DNA of 64,000 bases, from positions 124,001 through 188,000 of the forward strand of contig NZ_QQBJ01000003.1 of the NCBI RefSeq assembly GCF_003347205.1, read 5' to 3'. Below the pieces are notes generated by a model, which searched no databases, was not told the DNA's origin, and saw only the letters and a list, made by a program, of their open reading frames with translations. Within the stretch, counting starts at the first letter, position 1. Each line of letters begins with the position of its first letter. This document shows positions 38,011-45,917 of the stretch, piece after piece. The stretch is from Mycolicibacterium moriokaense. GTDB taxonomy: Bacteria > Actinomycetota > Actinomycetes > Mycobacteriales > Mycobacteriaceae. The position numbers were made by a program, and so were the translations under genes.

Positions 38011-39339
38011 CTAGGACGTGCGTCCGCGCGCGACACGCGTCGACGGCACGAACGACCCCACGTAATCGACCGCAGCGTCCATCGCAGCCCTGAACGGTTC
38101 GGGCGAATGGGTGACGTGCGTCAGAAGCGTGCCACCCTGGTGCGCGGTGACCAGCACGGCCGCGAGGTGCCGAGGGCTCGCCTCCGCGACGAGGCCCCCA
38201 CGCCTGCGCATCGCCGTCAGCCCGTCGCGGAACAGTTCGAGCCAGCGGTCGTAGCCCGCCGCGAGGTCGTCGAGCACTACGTCGTCGGCTTCGAGCAGCT
38301 CGCCGGTGAGCGAGCCGTACACGCAACCGTTCTGCAGATACCTCGCACCGCCTTCCGTCCAACACAGGTCGACCCAGGCCCGCAGCGCCTCCAAGCTGTC
38401 CAGGCCACCGAGTTCCGGCTGCGTGTGAAGGTCGAGGACGTACCTGGTGCGCGCGGCGATGACCTGGCGAGTGAGCTCGCGCTTGTCGGCGAAGTAATGC
38501 GACAGCTGCGACCCGCTGACGCCGACTGCGCGCCGTACGTCCTCGAGGCTGGTGCCGTTGATGCCGCGCGTCAAGATCAACTCGGCCGCGCCGTCGATGA
38601 TGCGCGCCCGGGTGGCCAGGCCCTTGCGTGTGAAGCGGGACTCATCCTCGATGCTGGGTCGGCTCGGGCGGGTCCGAAACCGGCGCGGCGGCCGCATGAT
38701 CCGCTCTGCGGGGTCCTTCGCGAACAGCCGGATGTAGCCGACCACGAAATGTGTGGTGTCGACCAACGGCCAGTCCTCGCGGTAGGTGAACGCCAGGATG
38801 CCCGCGCCCTGATGCAGCGCGATGACCACCAGCGCGAGATGGCGGGGATCAGCCGTCTTCACCAGCAGGCCGCGGTTCTTCATCCGGGAGAACGAGTCCT
38901 CCAGCAGGGTCGCCCAGCGCCAGTAACCGTCGGCGAAGGTCCGACGCGTCGCCTCGTCCGACTTGGCGAGCTGGCCCGCCAGCGCGTGATAGGTCGCCGT
39001 CCCGCGGTACCCGATCTTGCGCAGGTACCGGACGTTGAGTTGTGCCCAGCGTTCCCAGTCCTCGAACGTGTCGAGGCCGCCGACCTTGGGTTGGCGGTGG
39101 AACTGCAACACGATCTCGACCTGTCGCCGCACGACGTCGCGGATCAACTCCTGCCGGTCGGTGAAGTAGTGGTTGAGCTGAGATCCGCTGACCTGTGCCG
39201 ACTGGCGCACCTTCTCGAGGTTGAAGCCGGACAACCCGCCTTCGAGCAGCACTTCCCCGGCCGCCTGCAGGATTCGCTCCCGCGTCGCCAGCCCCTTGGC
39301 GGTGAAGCTCCGTCCGTTGGCCGAATCCGCGCTGGTCAT
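38011..39339 (-). CDS. Tandem double TetR regulator
   Basis: One 442-residue polypeptide with two complete TetR units. Unit 1 (about 12-215) and unit 2 (about 236-440) begin with the same KGLATR motif and have nearly identical recognition helices: VSGSQLNHYFTDRQEL and VSGSQLSHYFADKREL. Each is followed by a similar ligand-binding domain with a matching GGLD turn (KVGGLDTFE, ELGGLDSLE) and HQGAG/HQGGT. Ordinary TetR proteins are about 200 residues and dimerise; this one could bind a palindrome as a built-in dimer. The start is ATG 39339. It follows the alpha/beta hydrolase gene at 70 nt, probably in one operon, and TGGG-N8-CCCA palindromes lie in front of this and neighbouring operons. Confidence 0.9.
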   Translation of the reverse strand: MTSADSANGRSFTAKGLATRERILQAAGEVLLEGGLSGFNLEKVRQSAQVSGSQLNHYFTDRQELIRDVVRRQVEIVLQFHRQPKVGGLDTFEDWERWAQLNVRYLRKIGYRGTATYHALAGQLAKSDEATRRTFADGYWRWATLLEDSFSRMKNRGLLVKTADPRHLALVVIALHQGAGILAFTYREDWPLVDTTHFVVGYIRLFAKDPAERIMRPPRRFRTRPSRPSIEDESRFTRKGLATRARIIDGAAELILTRGINGTSLEDVRRAVGVSGSQLSHYFADKRELTRQVIAARTRYVLDLHTQPELGGLDSLEALRAWVDLCWTEGGARYLQNGCVYGSLTGELLEADDVVLDDLAAGYDRWLELFRDGLTAMRRRGGLVAEASPRHLAAVLVTAHQGGTLLTHVTHSPEPFRAAMDAAVDYVGSFVPSTRVARGRTS

Positions 39340-39409
39340 CTCACATGCCAAGATACCTGCGGGTAGCCGCTGCGCCGGGAAGGCGCGGCATGACCGAGGT
39401 TTACTGGGG

Positions 39410-40285
39410 CTACACCGCGACGCCCAAGTGGTCGGCGAGGAACGCCCGGACAAGCGGCGCGACGTCGTCGAGCGCGGACTCCAACAGGAAGTGCCCGCCG
39501 TCGAGCAGGTGGATCTGGGCGTGGGGCACGTCCTGCGTGAACGCCTCGGCGCCGGCGGGCGCGAAGATCGGATCTCCCCTGCCCCAGACCGCGAGCACCG
39601 GGACCTGAGACTCGCGGAAGTACGCGTGCACCTTGGGATACAGCGGCGGGTTGGTGGCGTAGTCGCGGAACAACGCCAACTGGACGTCGTCGTTGCCAGG
39701 CCGTGACAGCAAGGCGTAATCGTGGGCCGCGGCGTCGGGGTCGACGAGAGTCTCGTCAGGGACGCCGGTGAGATACTGCCACTCCGTTGCCTCCAGCGTC
39801 AGGAACGCCCGTATCGCCGCTTCGGACTCGGCGTCACCACGGGCGTGAAACGCCCACACCGTATTCCAGAAGTCCTGGACGAAGCCCGCGTCGTAGGCGT
39901 TGCCGTTCTGGCTGATGATCGCCGTGACCGCAGCAGGCCGAGCGAGCGCCAATCGCCATCCGATCGGGGCGCCGTAGTCCTGGACGTACATCGCGTAGCG
40001 GTCGACGCCGATCTCTTCGAGCAGGCCGGCGGTCAGGTCCGTCAAGGCGTCGAAGGTATAGCCGAACTGGTCGGCGGGTGGCGCGTCGGAGAGCCCGAAG
40101 CCCAGGAGATCGGGGGCGATCACTCGGTAGTCGTCGGATAGCGCGGGAATCAAGTGCCGAAACATCGACGAACTGGTCGGGAAGCCGTGCAGTAAGACGA
40201 TGGCGGGCGCGTCGCGGGGACCGGCCTCGCGATAGAAGAGGCGATGCCCGTCGATGCTGACATAGCGATGATGGACTTTGGCCAT
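39410..40285 (-). CDS. Alpha/beta hydrolase (epoxide hydrolase/haloalkane dehalogenase type)
   Basis: A 291-residue hydrolase. HGFPTSS is the oxyanion region, the nucleophile position reads YVQDYGAPIG with Asp, as in epoxide hydrolases and haloalkane dehalogenases, and GGHFLLE supplies the His. GAGGGAG stands 7 nt before ATG 40285. With the downstream double TetR it seems to form an operon controlled by the palindrome at 40338-40353. Substrate is unknown; an epoxide or halogenated compound is possible from the Asp nucleophile. Confidence 0.87.
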   Translation of the reverse strand: MAKVHHRYVSIDGHRLFYREAGPRDAPAIVLLHGFPTSSSMFRHLIPALSDDYRVIAPDLLGFGLSDAPPADQFGYTFDALTDLTAGLLEEIGVDRYAMYVQDYGAPIGWRLALARPAAVTAIISQNGNAYDAGFVQDFWNTVWAFHARGDAESEAAIRAFLTLEATEWQYLTGVPDETLVDPDAAAHDYALLSRPGNDDVQLALFRDYATNPPLYPKVHAYFRESQVPVLAVWGRGDPIFAPAGAEAFTQDVPHAQIHLLDGGHFLLESALDDVAPLVRAFLADHLGVAV

Positions 40286-40337
40286 GTCGAGGCTCCCTCG
40301 AGTAGCAGGTGACGTGCCGCGCCAAAATCCAGCGTAG

Positions 40338-40353
40338 TGGGTTGTATCACCCA
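40338..40353. promoter_or_regulatory. Palindrome B, TGGG-N8-CCCA
   Basis: TGGGTTGTATCACCCA, followed by TTAT, 53 nt upstream of the hydrolase start codon. Confidence 0.65.
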
Positions 40354-40446
40354 TTATCAACCCTTCGCTGAGCGCTATCAGGCGTGCAGACATTGGTATA
40401 ACTGGTGACCGTTGCTCTTGACGCCGCTTGGAAACCTCGTAATATC

Positions 40447-40462
40447 TGGGTTGCACACCCCA
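40447..40462. promoter_or_regulatory. Possible weak TGGG-N8-CCCA palindrome
   Basis: TGGGTTGCACACCCCA has the same outer bases and spacing, but the inner symmetry and flanking TTAT are missing. It lies in the gap between the hydrolase and TMEM175-like genes. Confidence 0.3.
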
Positions 40463-40574
40463 TACAAATGGTATGGGAGGCAGGTGGCGACGTGGACACG
40501 CTCGCTTCGATCAAACGTGGGACTACCCCGAAATGCTGTCTGGCACGGACGTACGAACCGCAGCCGACACGGCA

Positions 40575-41240
40575 TCACGTATCCCGAGGCGCCACTTGAG
40601 GATCAACCCCGGGAAGGGCGGTGCTGTGTGGCGCGGTGCCGCTGACCGATGTCGTGATCGACTTGTCGCCCGGAACGTCGGGCCGCAGGTAGGCGACCAG
40701 GCACAAGCAGATCAGAGCCATCGCGACGATCGGCCACGCGAACGCCAGACCTCCGGCGATAACGAACACGCCGACGGTGACGAACGATCGCATCGTCAGC
40801 AGTCGACGCACGACCTGCGACACCTTCTCGTCCTTGGGGCGATCGACGACCTCCCAACACAGCGCGAGGTACGTGACGTTGACGAGCGTGAACACGGCCG
40901 CGTACAGGGCGACGGGCATCGGCGACAGCCTCGACTCGGCGACCCACTCTGTGGTGAACGGAATCAGCGACACCGCGAACAAGTGCAGGAAGTTCGACCA
41001 CAGCAGCCGCGGCGTGACTGCGTCGGCGTAGCCGAAGAGGTGGTGGTGGTTGGTCCACACCACCGCAATGAACGCGTAGCTGACCGCATAACTGAGCCCC
41101 GTCGGCCACAGTGGCAAGAGCGCTGCGAGGGTCGGTTCTTCGGGCGGGTTGAGCTCGAGGACCAGGATTGTGATGAGTACCGCGAACACCGCGTCGGAGA
41201 AGAGCCCAACCCGCTCGAGAGTGCCCTTCAAAGTTGCCAT
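40575..41240 (-). CDS. TMEM175-like (DUF1211) membrane protein
   Basis: A 221-residue membrane protein with six hydrophobic segments. The first helix carries the family motif RVGLFSDAVFAVLITILVLEL (an R-x3-FSD pattern; three of these residues line the pore). Prokaryotic TMEM175 proteins are potassium channels with two six-helix repeats supplied by separate chains. The C terminus is polar and unlikely to be essential. It lies between the hydrolase and the histidine kinase, divergent from the latter, with no sign of direct coupling. Confidence 0.85.
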   Translation of the reverse strand: MATLKGTLERVGLFSDAVFAVLITILVLELNPPEEPTLAALLPLWPTGLSYAVSYAFIAVVWTNHHHLFGYADAVTPRLLWSNFLHLFAVSLIPFTTEWVAESRLSPMPVALYAAVFTLVNVTYLALCWEVVDRPKDEKVSQVVRRLLTMRSFVTVGVFVIAGGLAFAWPIVAMALICLCLVAYLRPDVPGDKSITTSVSGTAPHSTALPGVDPQVAPRDT

Positions 41241-41345
41241 TCGACGTCTCCCTGCGGACGAAGCGTGCGCCCAGAAGTGTTATGCCACATGGACAACCCG
41301 CGCCCGTCATTCCATGCCACCGCCGCCACGGACCGTATCACGAAA

Positions 41346-41361
41346 TGGGTCATACCGCCCA
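41346..41361. promoter_or_regulatory. Palindrome C, TGGG-N8-CCCA
   Basis: TGGGTCATACCGCCCA, followed by TTAT, only 19 nt upstream of the kinase ATG; a bound repressor would block initiation. Confidence 0.65.
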
Positions 41362-41380
41362 TTATTGTCAGGAGGTGCGA

Positions 41381-42874
41381 ATGGGCCGCTTGGCCACGGT
41401 GAGCGAACAACCGTTGGATCCCTCGCTGCTGCGAACACTATTTCTCTTCGAGGCTTTGCCAGACGAAGACCTCGAATCCATCGCGGCGAAAGGCACTTTG
41501 GTGGACTGCCAACCGGGCCTCGTCTTCGGCGAAGGGGAACCTGCCTGTTACTTCTACGTCCTGGTGGACGGGGAAGTGTCACTGAGTAAGCGAACCGGCG
41601 ACCGTGACGTCGAGACCATCCGCACAAGTCACCGTGGGGCCTACTGTGGTGCGACTGCCTCGTATATCGACGACCCGCCGGAAGAGTATGGGTTCAGCGG
41701 GCGAGCCATCGAGCGAACGCGACTGGTCCGCATCGACGCACGCTTTCTCGGCGAGTTCATTCGCACCAGCTACCCCATGGCCGTGCACCTTCTGCAAGGG
41801 ATGCACGTGGATCACGAAGGTGTCCACCAAGTCGTCGATCAGCAACGCCTGATTCGAGCGGCGGGAACACTGACCGCGGGCCTGATGCACGGCCTCAACA
41901 ACCCGGTGGCCGCAATCTCGCGGATTGCCGACCAGTTGTCGACTCTTCATGACTCAGATCGACAGATCGCCACCTATCGAGGGCTGTCACCGTCGACGGC
42001 GGCCGCCTATCAAGACCTCCGGTCGACAGTTTCGACGCTGGTGCGCTCGTCCCAACGGGCCCCGCTGGCGGCACTGGAGCGTATTCGGCGGGAAGAGGAG
42101 ATTGACGATTGGCTCACCTCGCGTGGAATCGAACGGCCGTGGGAGAAAGCGCCGACGCTGGCCGCCGGCGGTGTGGCCGTTGATTGGCTGCACGCCATAG
42201 CCGACACCGCGGCGGGGTTCGATGAAGACGGTCTGGAGGCGTTGATCACCGCTGTCGTCGACCAGATCGAGGGCATACTGCTCGTGCGGGAGTTGGCCGA
42301 TGCCAGCCGCGAGGTCAGTGCCCTCGTCGCGTCCGCTCGGCAGTATTCGCAAGTGGATTCCGCGCCCGTGTCGCCGTGCGATGTCAATGACTCGCTTGAC
42401 AGCACCTTGACCGCACTATCGCTGGATCTCCACGGAAGCATCGAAATCCGACGGGATTATTCGCCGGATCTTCCGCAATTGTTCTGCTACGCGGCAGAAC
42501 TGAACCAAGCGTGGACCAACATGGTGCGCAATGCCATCGACGCCGTTCGTGCGACCGCTGCGGGAAATGGCACGATCTCCTTGCGTACCGCGCTCATCGA
42601 CGGAAACGTCATCCGCGTCGACATCTGCGACACGGGCCTCGGCGTCAACTCAGCGATCCGCGATCGAATCTTTCTGCCGTTCTTCACGACTAAGCCTGTA
42701 GGGCAGGGGGTCGGGATGGGCCTGGACCTGGCCTGGCGGACCATTGTCGGACTGCACCACGGGACACTGACTGTCACGTCACGGCCAGGTGACACCCGGT
42801 TCACCGCGTGCTTGCCCGTCGACCCGGAACGGCCGGCTTGCCTCGGGCGGGGGACGTATGACGCACACGGATGA
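41381..42874 (+). CDS. Cyclic-nucleotide-domain sensor histidine kinase
   Basis: A 497-residue soluble histidine kinase. An N-terminal cNMP-binding-like beta barrel (about 25-140, FEALPDEDLESIAAKGTLVD, GEGEPACYFYVLVDGEVSL) is followed by the phosphoacceptor helix with His in TAGLMHGLNNPVAAI, and an ATPase domain with N-box NQAWTNMVRNAIDAV, DTGLGV, FFTTKPVGQGVGMGL. No membrane segment. No response regulator lies next to it in the window. GGAGG is 6 nt before the start. Palindrome C sits in the promoter, so expression is probably under the double TetR regulator. Confidence 0.9.
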   Translation: MGRLATVSEQPLDPSLLRTLFLFEALPDEDLESIAAKGTLVDCQPGLVFGEGEPACYFYVLVDGEVSLSKRTGDRDVETIRTSHRGAYCGATASYIDDPPEEYGFSGRAIERTRLVRIDARFLGEFIRTSYPMAVHLLQGMHVDHEGVHQVVDQQRLIRAAGTLTAGLMHGLNNPVAAISRIADQLSTLHDSDRQIATYRGLSPSTAAAYQDLRSTVSTLVRSSQRAPLAALERIRREEEIDDWLTSRGIERPWEKAPTLAAGGVAVDWLHAIADTAAGFDEDGLEALITAVVDQIEGILLVRELADASREVSALVASARQYSQVDSAPVSPCDVNDSLDSTLTALSLDLHGSIEIRRDYSPDLPQLFCYAAELNQAWTNMVRNAIDAVRATAAGNGTISLRTALIDGNVIRVDICDTGLGVNSAIRDRIFLPFFTTKPVGQGVGMGLDLAWRTIVGLHHGTLTVTSRPGDTRFTACLPVDPERPACLGRGTYDAHG

Positions 42875-42892
42875 ACACTGCTCCCCCACCGA

Positions 42893-43203
42893 GTGATCCT
42901 CGATGTCAACGAGACGTTGCTCGACATCGCCTCATTGATCCCGCCTTCGCGCGCATCTTCGGCGAGAACGCGACAGCGCGAGGAAACGCCCGTGACGAAG
43001 CTGGGCCGATTCGAGGTGATGAACCGAACGATCGACGTTGCACAGGCGGCGCCGGCCGTCACACGCTCGCGGCCCATCCCCCTGACCTACTGATCGAAGT
43101 GCCCCGAACCGCTTGCCGCAATTTGGAATTCGACCGTGCGGCCAAAAACATCGACATTGGTCACGAGCTGACGGCGCAGGCCGTCAAGACGCTGGAAAGC
43201 TGA
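42893..43203 (+). pseudogene. Mosaic pseudogene: HAD dehalogenase start and patatin-like end
   Basis: GTG 42893 opens VILDVNETLLDIASL, the first strand and helix of HAD-family haloacid dehalogenases; the following DPAFARIFGENATA is read in the next frame, so a frameshift is present. After a short unrelated stretch, FEVMNRTIDVAQ in one frame and AAHPPDLLIEVPRTACRNLE with GHELTAQAV in another resemble the C-terminal part of patatin/RssA-type lipases. No intact frame joins the pieces. The order suggests fusion of two decayed genes by deletion. Each assignment is by eye. Confidence 0.6.
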
Positions 43204-43209
43204 CAGCGC

Positions 43210-43246
43210 GCTTCAGCCCAGGCTGGGAGAAGGCCTGGGCTGAAGC
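43210..43246. terminator. Strong hairpin terminator between convergent genes
   Basis: Perfect 14-nt inverted repeat (GCTTCAGCCCAGGC and its complement) with a 9-nt loop. It lies between the pseudogene and the convergent repeat protein. There is no long T run, as often in mycobacteria. Confidence 0.75.
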
Positions 43247-43260
43247 TTTGAAATGGCTGG

Positions 43261-44133
43261 TTATTTATTGCCGCACGCACATCCGCCGTATTCGATGAGG
43301 TCATCAGGCCCGAAGCCACCGGTCGTCGTGCCACCGGTCGTCGTGCCGGTCGTCGTGCCACCGGTCGTACCGCCGGTCGTGGTGCCGGTCGTCGTGCCAC
43401 CGGTCGTGGTGCCGGTCGTCGTGCCACCGGTCGTGGTGCCACCCGGCTTGGTCGTATCGGCAGGCTTGGTCGTATCGGCGGGCTTGGTCGTGTCACCACC
43501 AGGCTTCGTGGTGTCACCCGGCTTGGTTGTATCGGCAGGCTTGGTCGTATCGGCAGGCTTGGTCGTGTCACCCGGCTTGGTCGTGTCACCACCAGGCTTC
43601 GTGGTGTCACCCGGCTTGGTCGTATCGGCAGGCTTGGTCGTATCGGCAGGCTTTGTCGTGTCACCCGGCTTGGTCGTATCGGCAGGCTTGGTCGTATCGG
43701 CGGGCTTGGTCGTGTTGGCCGGGGCCTGACCCTGAACCGGGGCCAGGCTGCTGGTGTTGGACCGCGGAGCCGACGGAATGGCAACTCGCACCGGAGCGGG
43801 GTTGTTGACGATGACCGGGGAGGCCGGGTCGCTGTTTGTGTTCAGCCCGGGGATGTTGATCTCCGAGGGAATGTTGAACACCGTCGAGGGCTGCGAGGCC
43901 GCGGTCTGCTCGGGCTGGCTGCTCGAATTCATCAGATAGACACCGCCGAAGGCTGTCGCACCGACGACCGCGATGCCCGCAATTATCAGCAGGCCCTTGC
44001 TCGCCGCCGCGGACTGCGCGACCGGCGCGGCCATCGGCATCGGCTGCATCGGCATCGGCTGCTCCATCGGCGCGTAGCCGTAGCCGTTGTGCTGGGGGCC
44101 GTAGTTCTGGGGCTGGGGGTAGGTGGTGTACAT
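43261..44133 (-). CDS. Membrane-anchored low-complexity repeat protein
   Basis: A 290-residue protein: an N-terminal Gln/Pro/Met-rich cytoplasmic part (MEQPMPMQPMPM), one membrane helix (GLLIIAGIAVVGATAFGG), about 70 residues of ordinary sequence, then tandem hexapeptides of the type DTTKPA/DTTKPG, a stretch of TTTGG units, and a final GGCACGNK with a Cys pair. Thr-rich repeats in the outer part may be glycosylated or span the cell wall (inference). I do not recognise a family. The repeat number is likely to vary between strains. The stop is 15 nt from a strong hairpin. Confidence 0.8.
   Translation of the reverse strand: MYTTYPQPQNYGPQHNGYGYAPMEQPMPMQPMPMAAPVAQSAAASKGLLIIAGIAVVGATAFGGVYLMNSSSQPEQTAASQPSTVFNIPSEINIPGLNTNSDPASPVIVNNPAPVRVAIPSAPRSNTSSLAPVQGQAPANTTKPADTTKPADTTKPGDTTKPADTTKPADTTKPGDTTKPGGDTTKPGDTTKPADTTKPADTTKPGDTTKPGGDTTKPADTTKPADTTKPGGTTTGGTTTGTTTGGTTTGTTTGGTTGGTTTGTTTGGTTTGGFGPDDLIEYGGCACGNK
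43318..43443 (-). repeat. Gly/Thr-coding tandem repeats
   Basis: Short imperfect units encoding TTTGG/TTTGT within the repeat protein; on the plus strand they show as recurring GGTCGTCGTGCCACC. Confidence 0.85.
43444..43713 (-). repeat. 18-nt tandem repeats encoding DTTKPA/G
   Basis: About a dozen or more near-identical units, seen on the plus strand as GGCTTGGTCGTATCGGCA with variants. A higher-order unit including GGDTTKPGDTTKP is also repeated. Confidence 0.88.
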
Positions 44134-44414
44134 GGTGTCTCCTTGGTTTGTGAGTGGCCCTTCCGGCCGCTTTCACAGGTAGGAGCAACAGGCACCGACC
44201 AGTCGCACACTTTTTCCGAAGAAATGTCGAAAATGCTTTCGCGGACCCATCAACGCAGGTCAGCGCGCCAGGACGTCCGCGGCGACCTCGGCGGCGACGG
44301 CTCGCGGCATGGCGGGTCGAGCGGGTCCGGCCCGAACGCCGACAGCGCGTCGACGTCGGCGGGACAACGGGTGAGCACGACCAAAGCGGGCGCTTGACCG
44401 CCCCATACCGGCGC
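44134..44414. other. Intergenic region without recognised gene
   Basis: About 280 nt between the repeat-protein start and the hydrolase stop. I see no repeat, RNA gene or convincing small protein. Confidence 0.4.
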
Positions 44415-45395
44415 CTACGTCGTGCTGGGTTGGTCTGCGGCGTTCGTGCCATCGGCTTGGTGGTGGCCGATGAACTCCAGCCCCGCGCGGATAGCAGGGC
44501 GGTGGCGCAGGATTCGATAGTGAGCGAGTCGGCCGAGCCCTCGTGTCGTCGTCAATTGTGCGCCTCGCCACGACGTGGCCAGGCGCTCACTGGCGGCATA
44601 CGGGCTGTCCGGGTCGTCGGGGTCATGGATGAGAAGCAACGGCGGGTAGTTGGCTCGTTGACCAATCCGCGTCATGTTCGTCTCCTCTAGCGGCATGGCG
44701 ATTCGCTTTTCCAGCCGACGGTGTAGTCCCCCGCGGATCCGGGCGCCGAAGCCGTGGCGTGCGGCAAATAGATCTAGGTAGAGGGGAAAGTCGCCCATAG
44801 GCGCGAGAAAAACCAAGCGCCCCACGTGCGCACCCTGCGCTGCCGCCAACGCAGTCGCGTTCGCTCCGAGCGAGTGAGCCACTACCGCGAAGGCGGTCCC
44901 GTGAGTCTCGATCATGGCCGCTATCGCCTTGGCGCACTCGATGGCGGTGGTACGGCCAGGCGCGAGCACACCCGGTTCAGATTCGTTGTGGCTAGGCAGG
45001 TCGAACGCAATCACCCGATACCCTGCCTCCACCAGCGGTTTGACGAACACTGCCAAATGCGGTCGCTGGCCACCCCAACCGTGTACCAGATATACCGGTG
45101 GCCCCTCTCCCCATTCCTCACCAGCCACCCGATGCCCATCCCAATGCGCTTCTATTGGCCGTCCTGGGGCCACACCCGGCGGCATGCGCAGACTCGATTC
45201 GAGAACGGGTGGGGTACACCACAACTCGACTGCCCACCGCGAACCCAGGAAGGGCGCCAACCTCTCGAGCAGCCAAAAGGATCGTCGCACGCGGGCAGCG
45301 ACCGGGGGAAGGACTCCGGAGCCCGCAACGTCTAGCGGGGGAATCTGGCCAGTCTGTGCTCGCGCCGGCGCCGGCCTCGCTGCGCCATCGGTCAT
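44415..45395 (-). CDS. Alpha/beta-fold hydrolase
   Basis: A 326-residue hydrolase: VYLVHGWGGQ at the oxyanion position, VVAHSLGANA with the Ser nucleophile, an acidic HDPDDPD segment and a late His in LAHYRIL. I start it at ATG 45395; the long upstream frame enters the region of the tRNA-like fragment and is unlikely to be translated. Substrate not assignable. It stands alone. Confidence 0.78.
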   Translation of the reverse strand: MTDGAARPAPARAQTGQIPPLDVAGSGVLPPVAARVRRSFWLLERLAPFLGSRWAVELWCTPPVLESSLRMPPGVAPGRPIEAHWDGHRVAGEEWGEGPPVYLVHGWGGQRPHLAVFVKPLVEAGYRVIAFDLPSHNESEPGVLAPGRTTAIECAKAIAAMIETHGTAFAVVAHSLGANATALAAAQGAHVGRLVFLAPMGDFPLYLDLFAARHGFGARIRGGLHRRLEKRIAMPLEETNMTRIGQRANYPPLLLIHDPDDPDSPYAASERLATSWRGAQLTTTRGLGRLAHYRILRHRPAIRAGLEFIGHHQADGTNAADQPSTT

Positions 45396-45917
45396 AAATC
45401 GCGATCGTAATGGCCGGCAAGCGAGCGCCAGTCGTCCCCTCCAGACGGTGCTGAAAGTGTCGAGATCTCGCATCTCGTCGGGCGAGGTTGGAACGACGAT
45501 TGTCTTTAAAGCAGTCGTCAGACCCGCGATCTGTGGTTCGCATAACGTCGCTGCTTCGGCGAAACACCTGCTCAAATGAGTGGAGCTAAGGGACTCGAAC
45601 CCCGACGCCTTGCATCAAAAACCACGTCTGAACTGCCGCGATCGCCGCCCGGGTTCGATGCGTGTGCGCTTACTGTCCTGCGGATATGTCTCGACCTGTT
45701 ACCCGACGTAACAGTGCCGCGGCAAGGCCGAACGGGCGGAATTCGTCGAGGAAGTCGTGTCATTGCACCAGCCAGCAGCTACTGGGCTCTAGTCGCGTGG
45801 TCGCCCTCACCAATGGAGGGTTTGCCAATGCCTCACCCGTGTAGGCCCCGGTGAGGAAGATCCCGACTTCGCCTGTCGAAACGTTCCACTGTCGGCGCCA
45901 GCTACTGTTGTTGGCGA
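45396..45917. other. Non-coding region with a tRNA/tmRNA end fragment
   Basis: About 520 nt without an intact gene. The only structure I find is the RNA 3'-end-like segment at 45580-45605, given separately. The short plus-strand frames here have no recognisable protein character. Confidence 0.5.
45580..45605 (-). other. tRNA/tmRNA 3'-end-like fragment, possible attachment site
   Basis: Read on the minus strand: GGGGTTCGAGTCCC followed by TTAGCTCCA, that is, a T-loop and acceptor 3' strand. The matching 5' acceptor half (TGGAGCT or similar) is absent at the right distance, so a whole tRNA is not present. The AGCTCCA ending resembles tmRNA 3' ends. Such fragments are left by integrating phages or islands that recombine in the 3' end of a tRNA or tmRNA gene. 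Confidence 0.55.

Noticed and set aside
37948-39366. Plus-strand frame of 472 codons
   Set aside because: Antisense to the double TetR gene; the TetR motifs on the other strand are unambiguous.
43440-43715. CRISPR array
   Set aside because: The regular 18-nt repeats have no unique spacers and encode DTTKPA hexapeptides in frame.
45572-45660. Complete tRNA gene on the minus strand
   Set aside because: Only the T-loop and 3' acceptor strand are recognisable; no pairing 5' acceptor strand lies about 75 nt away.
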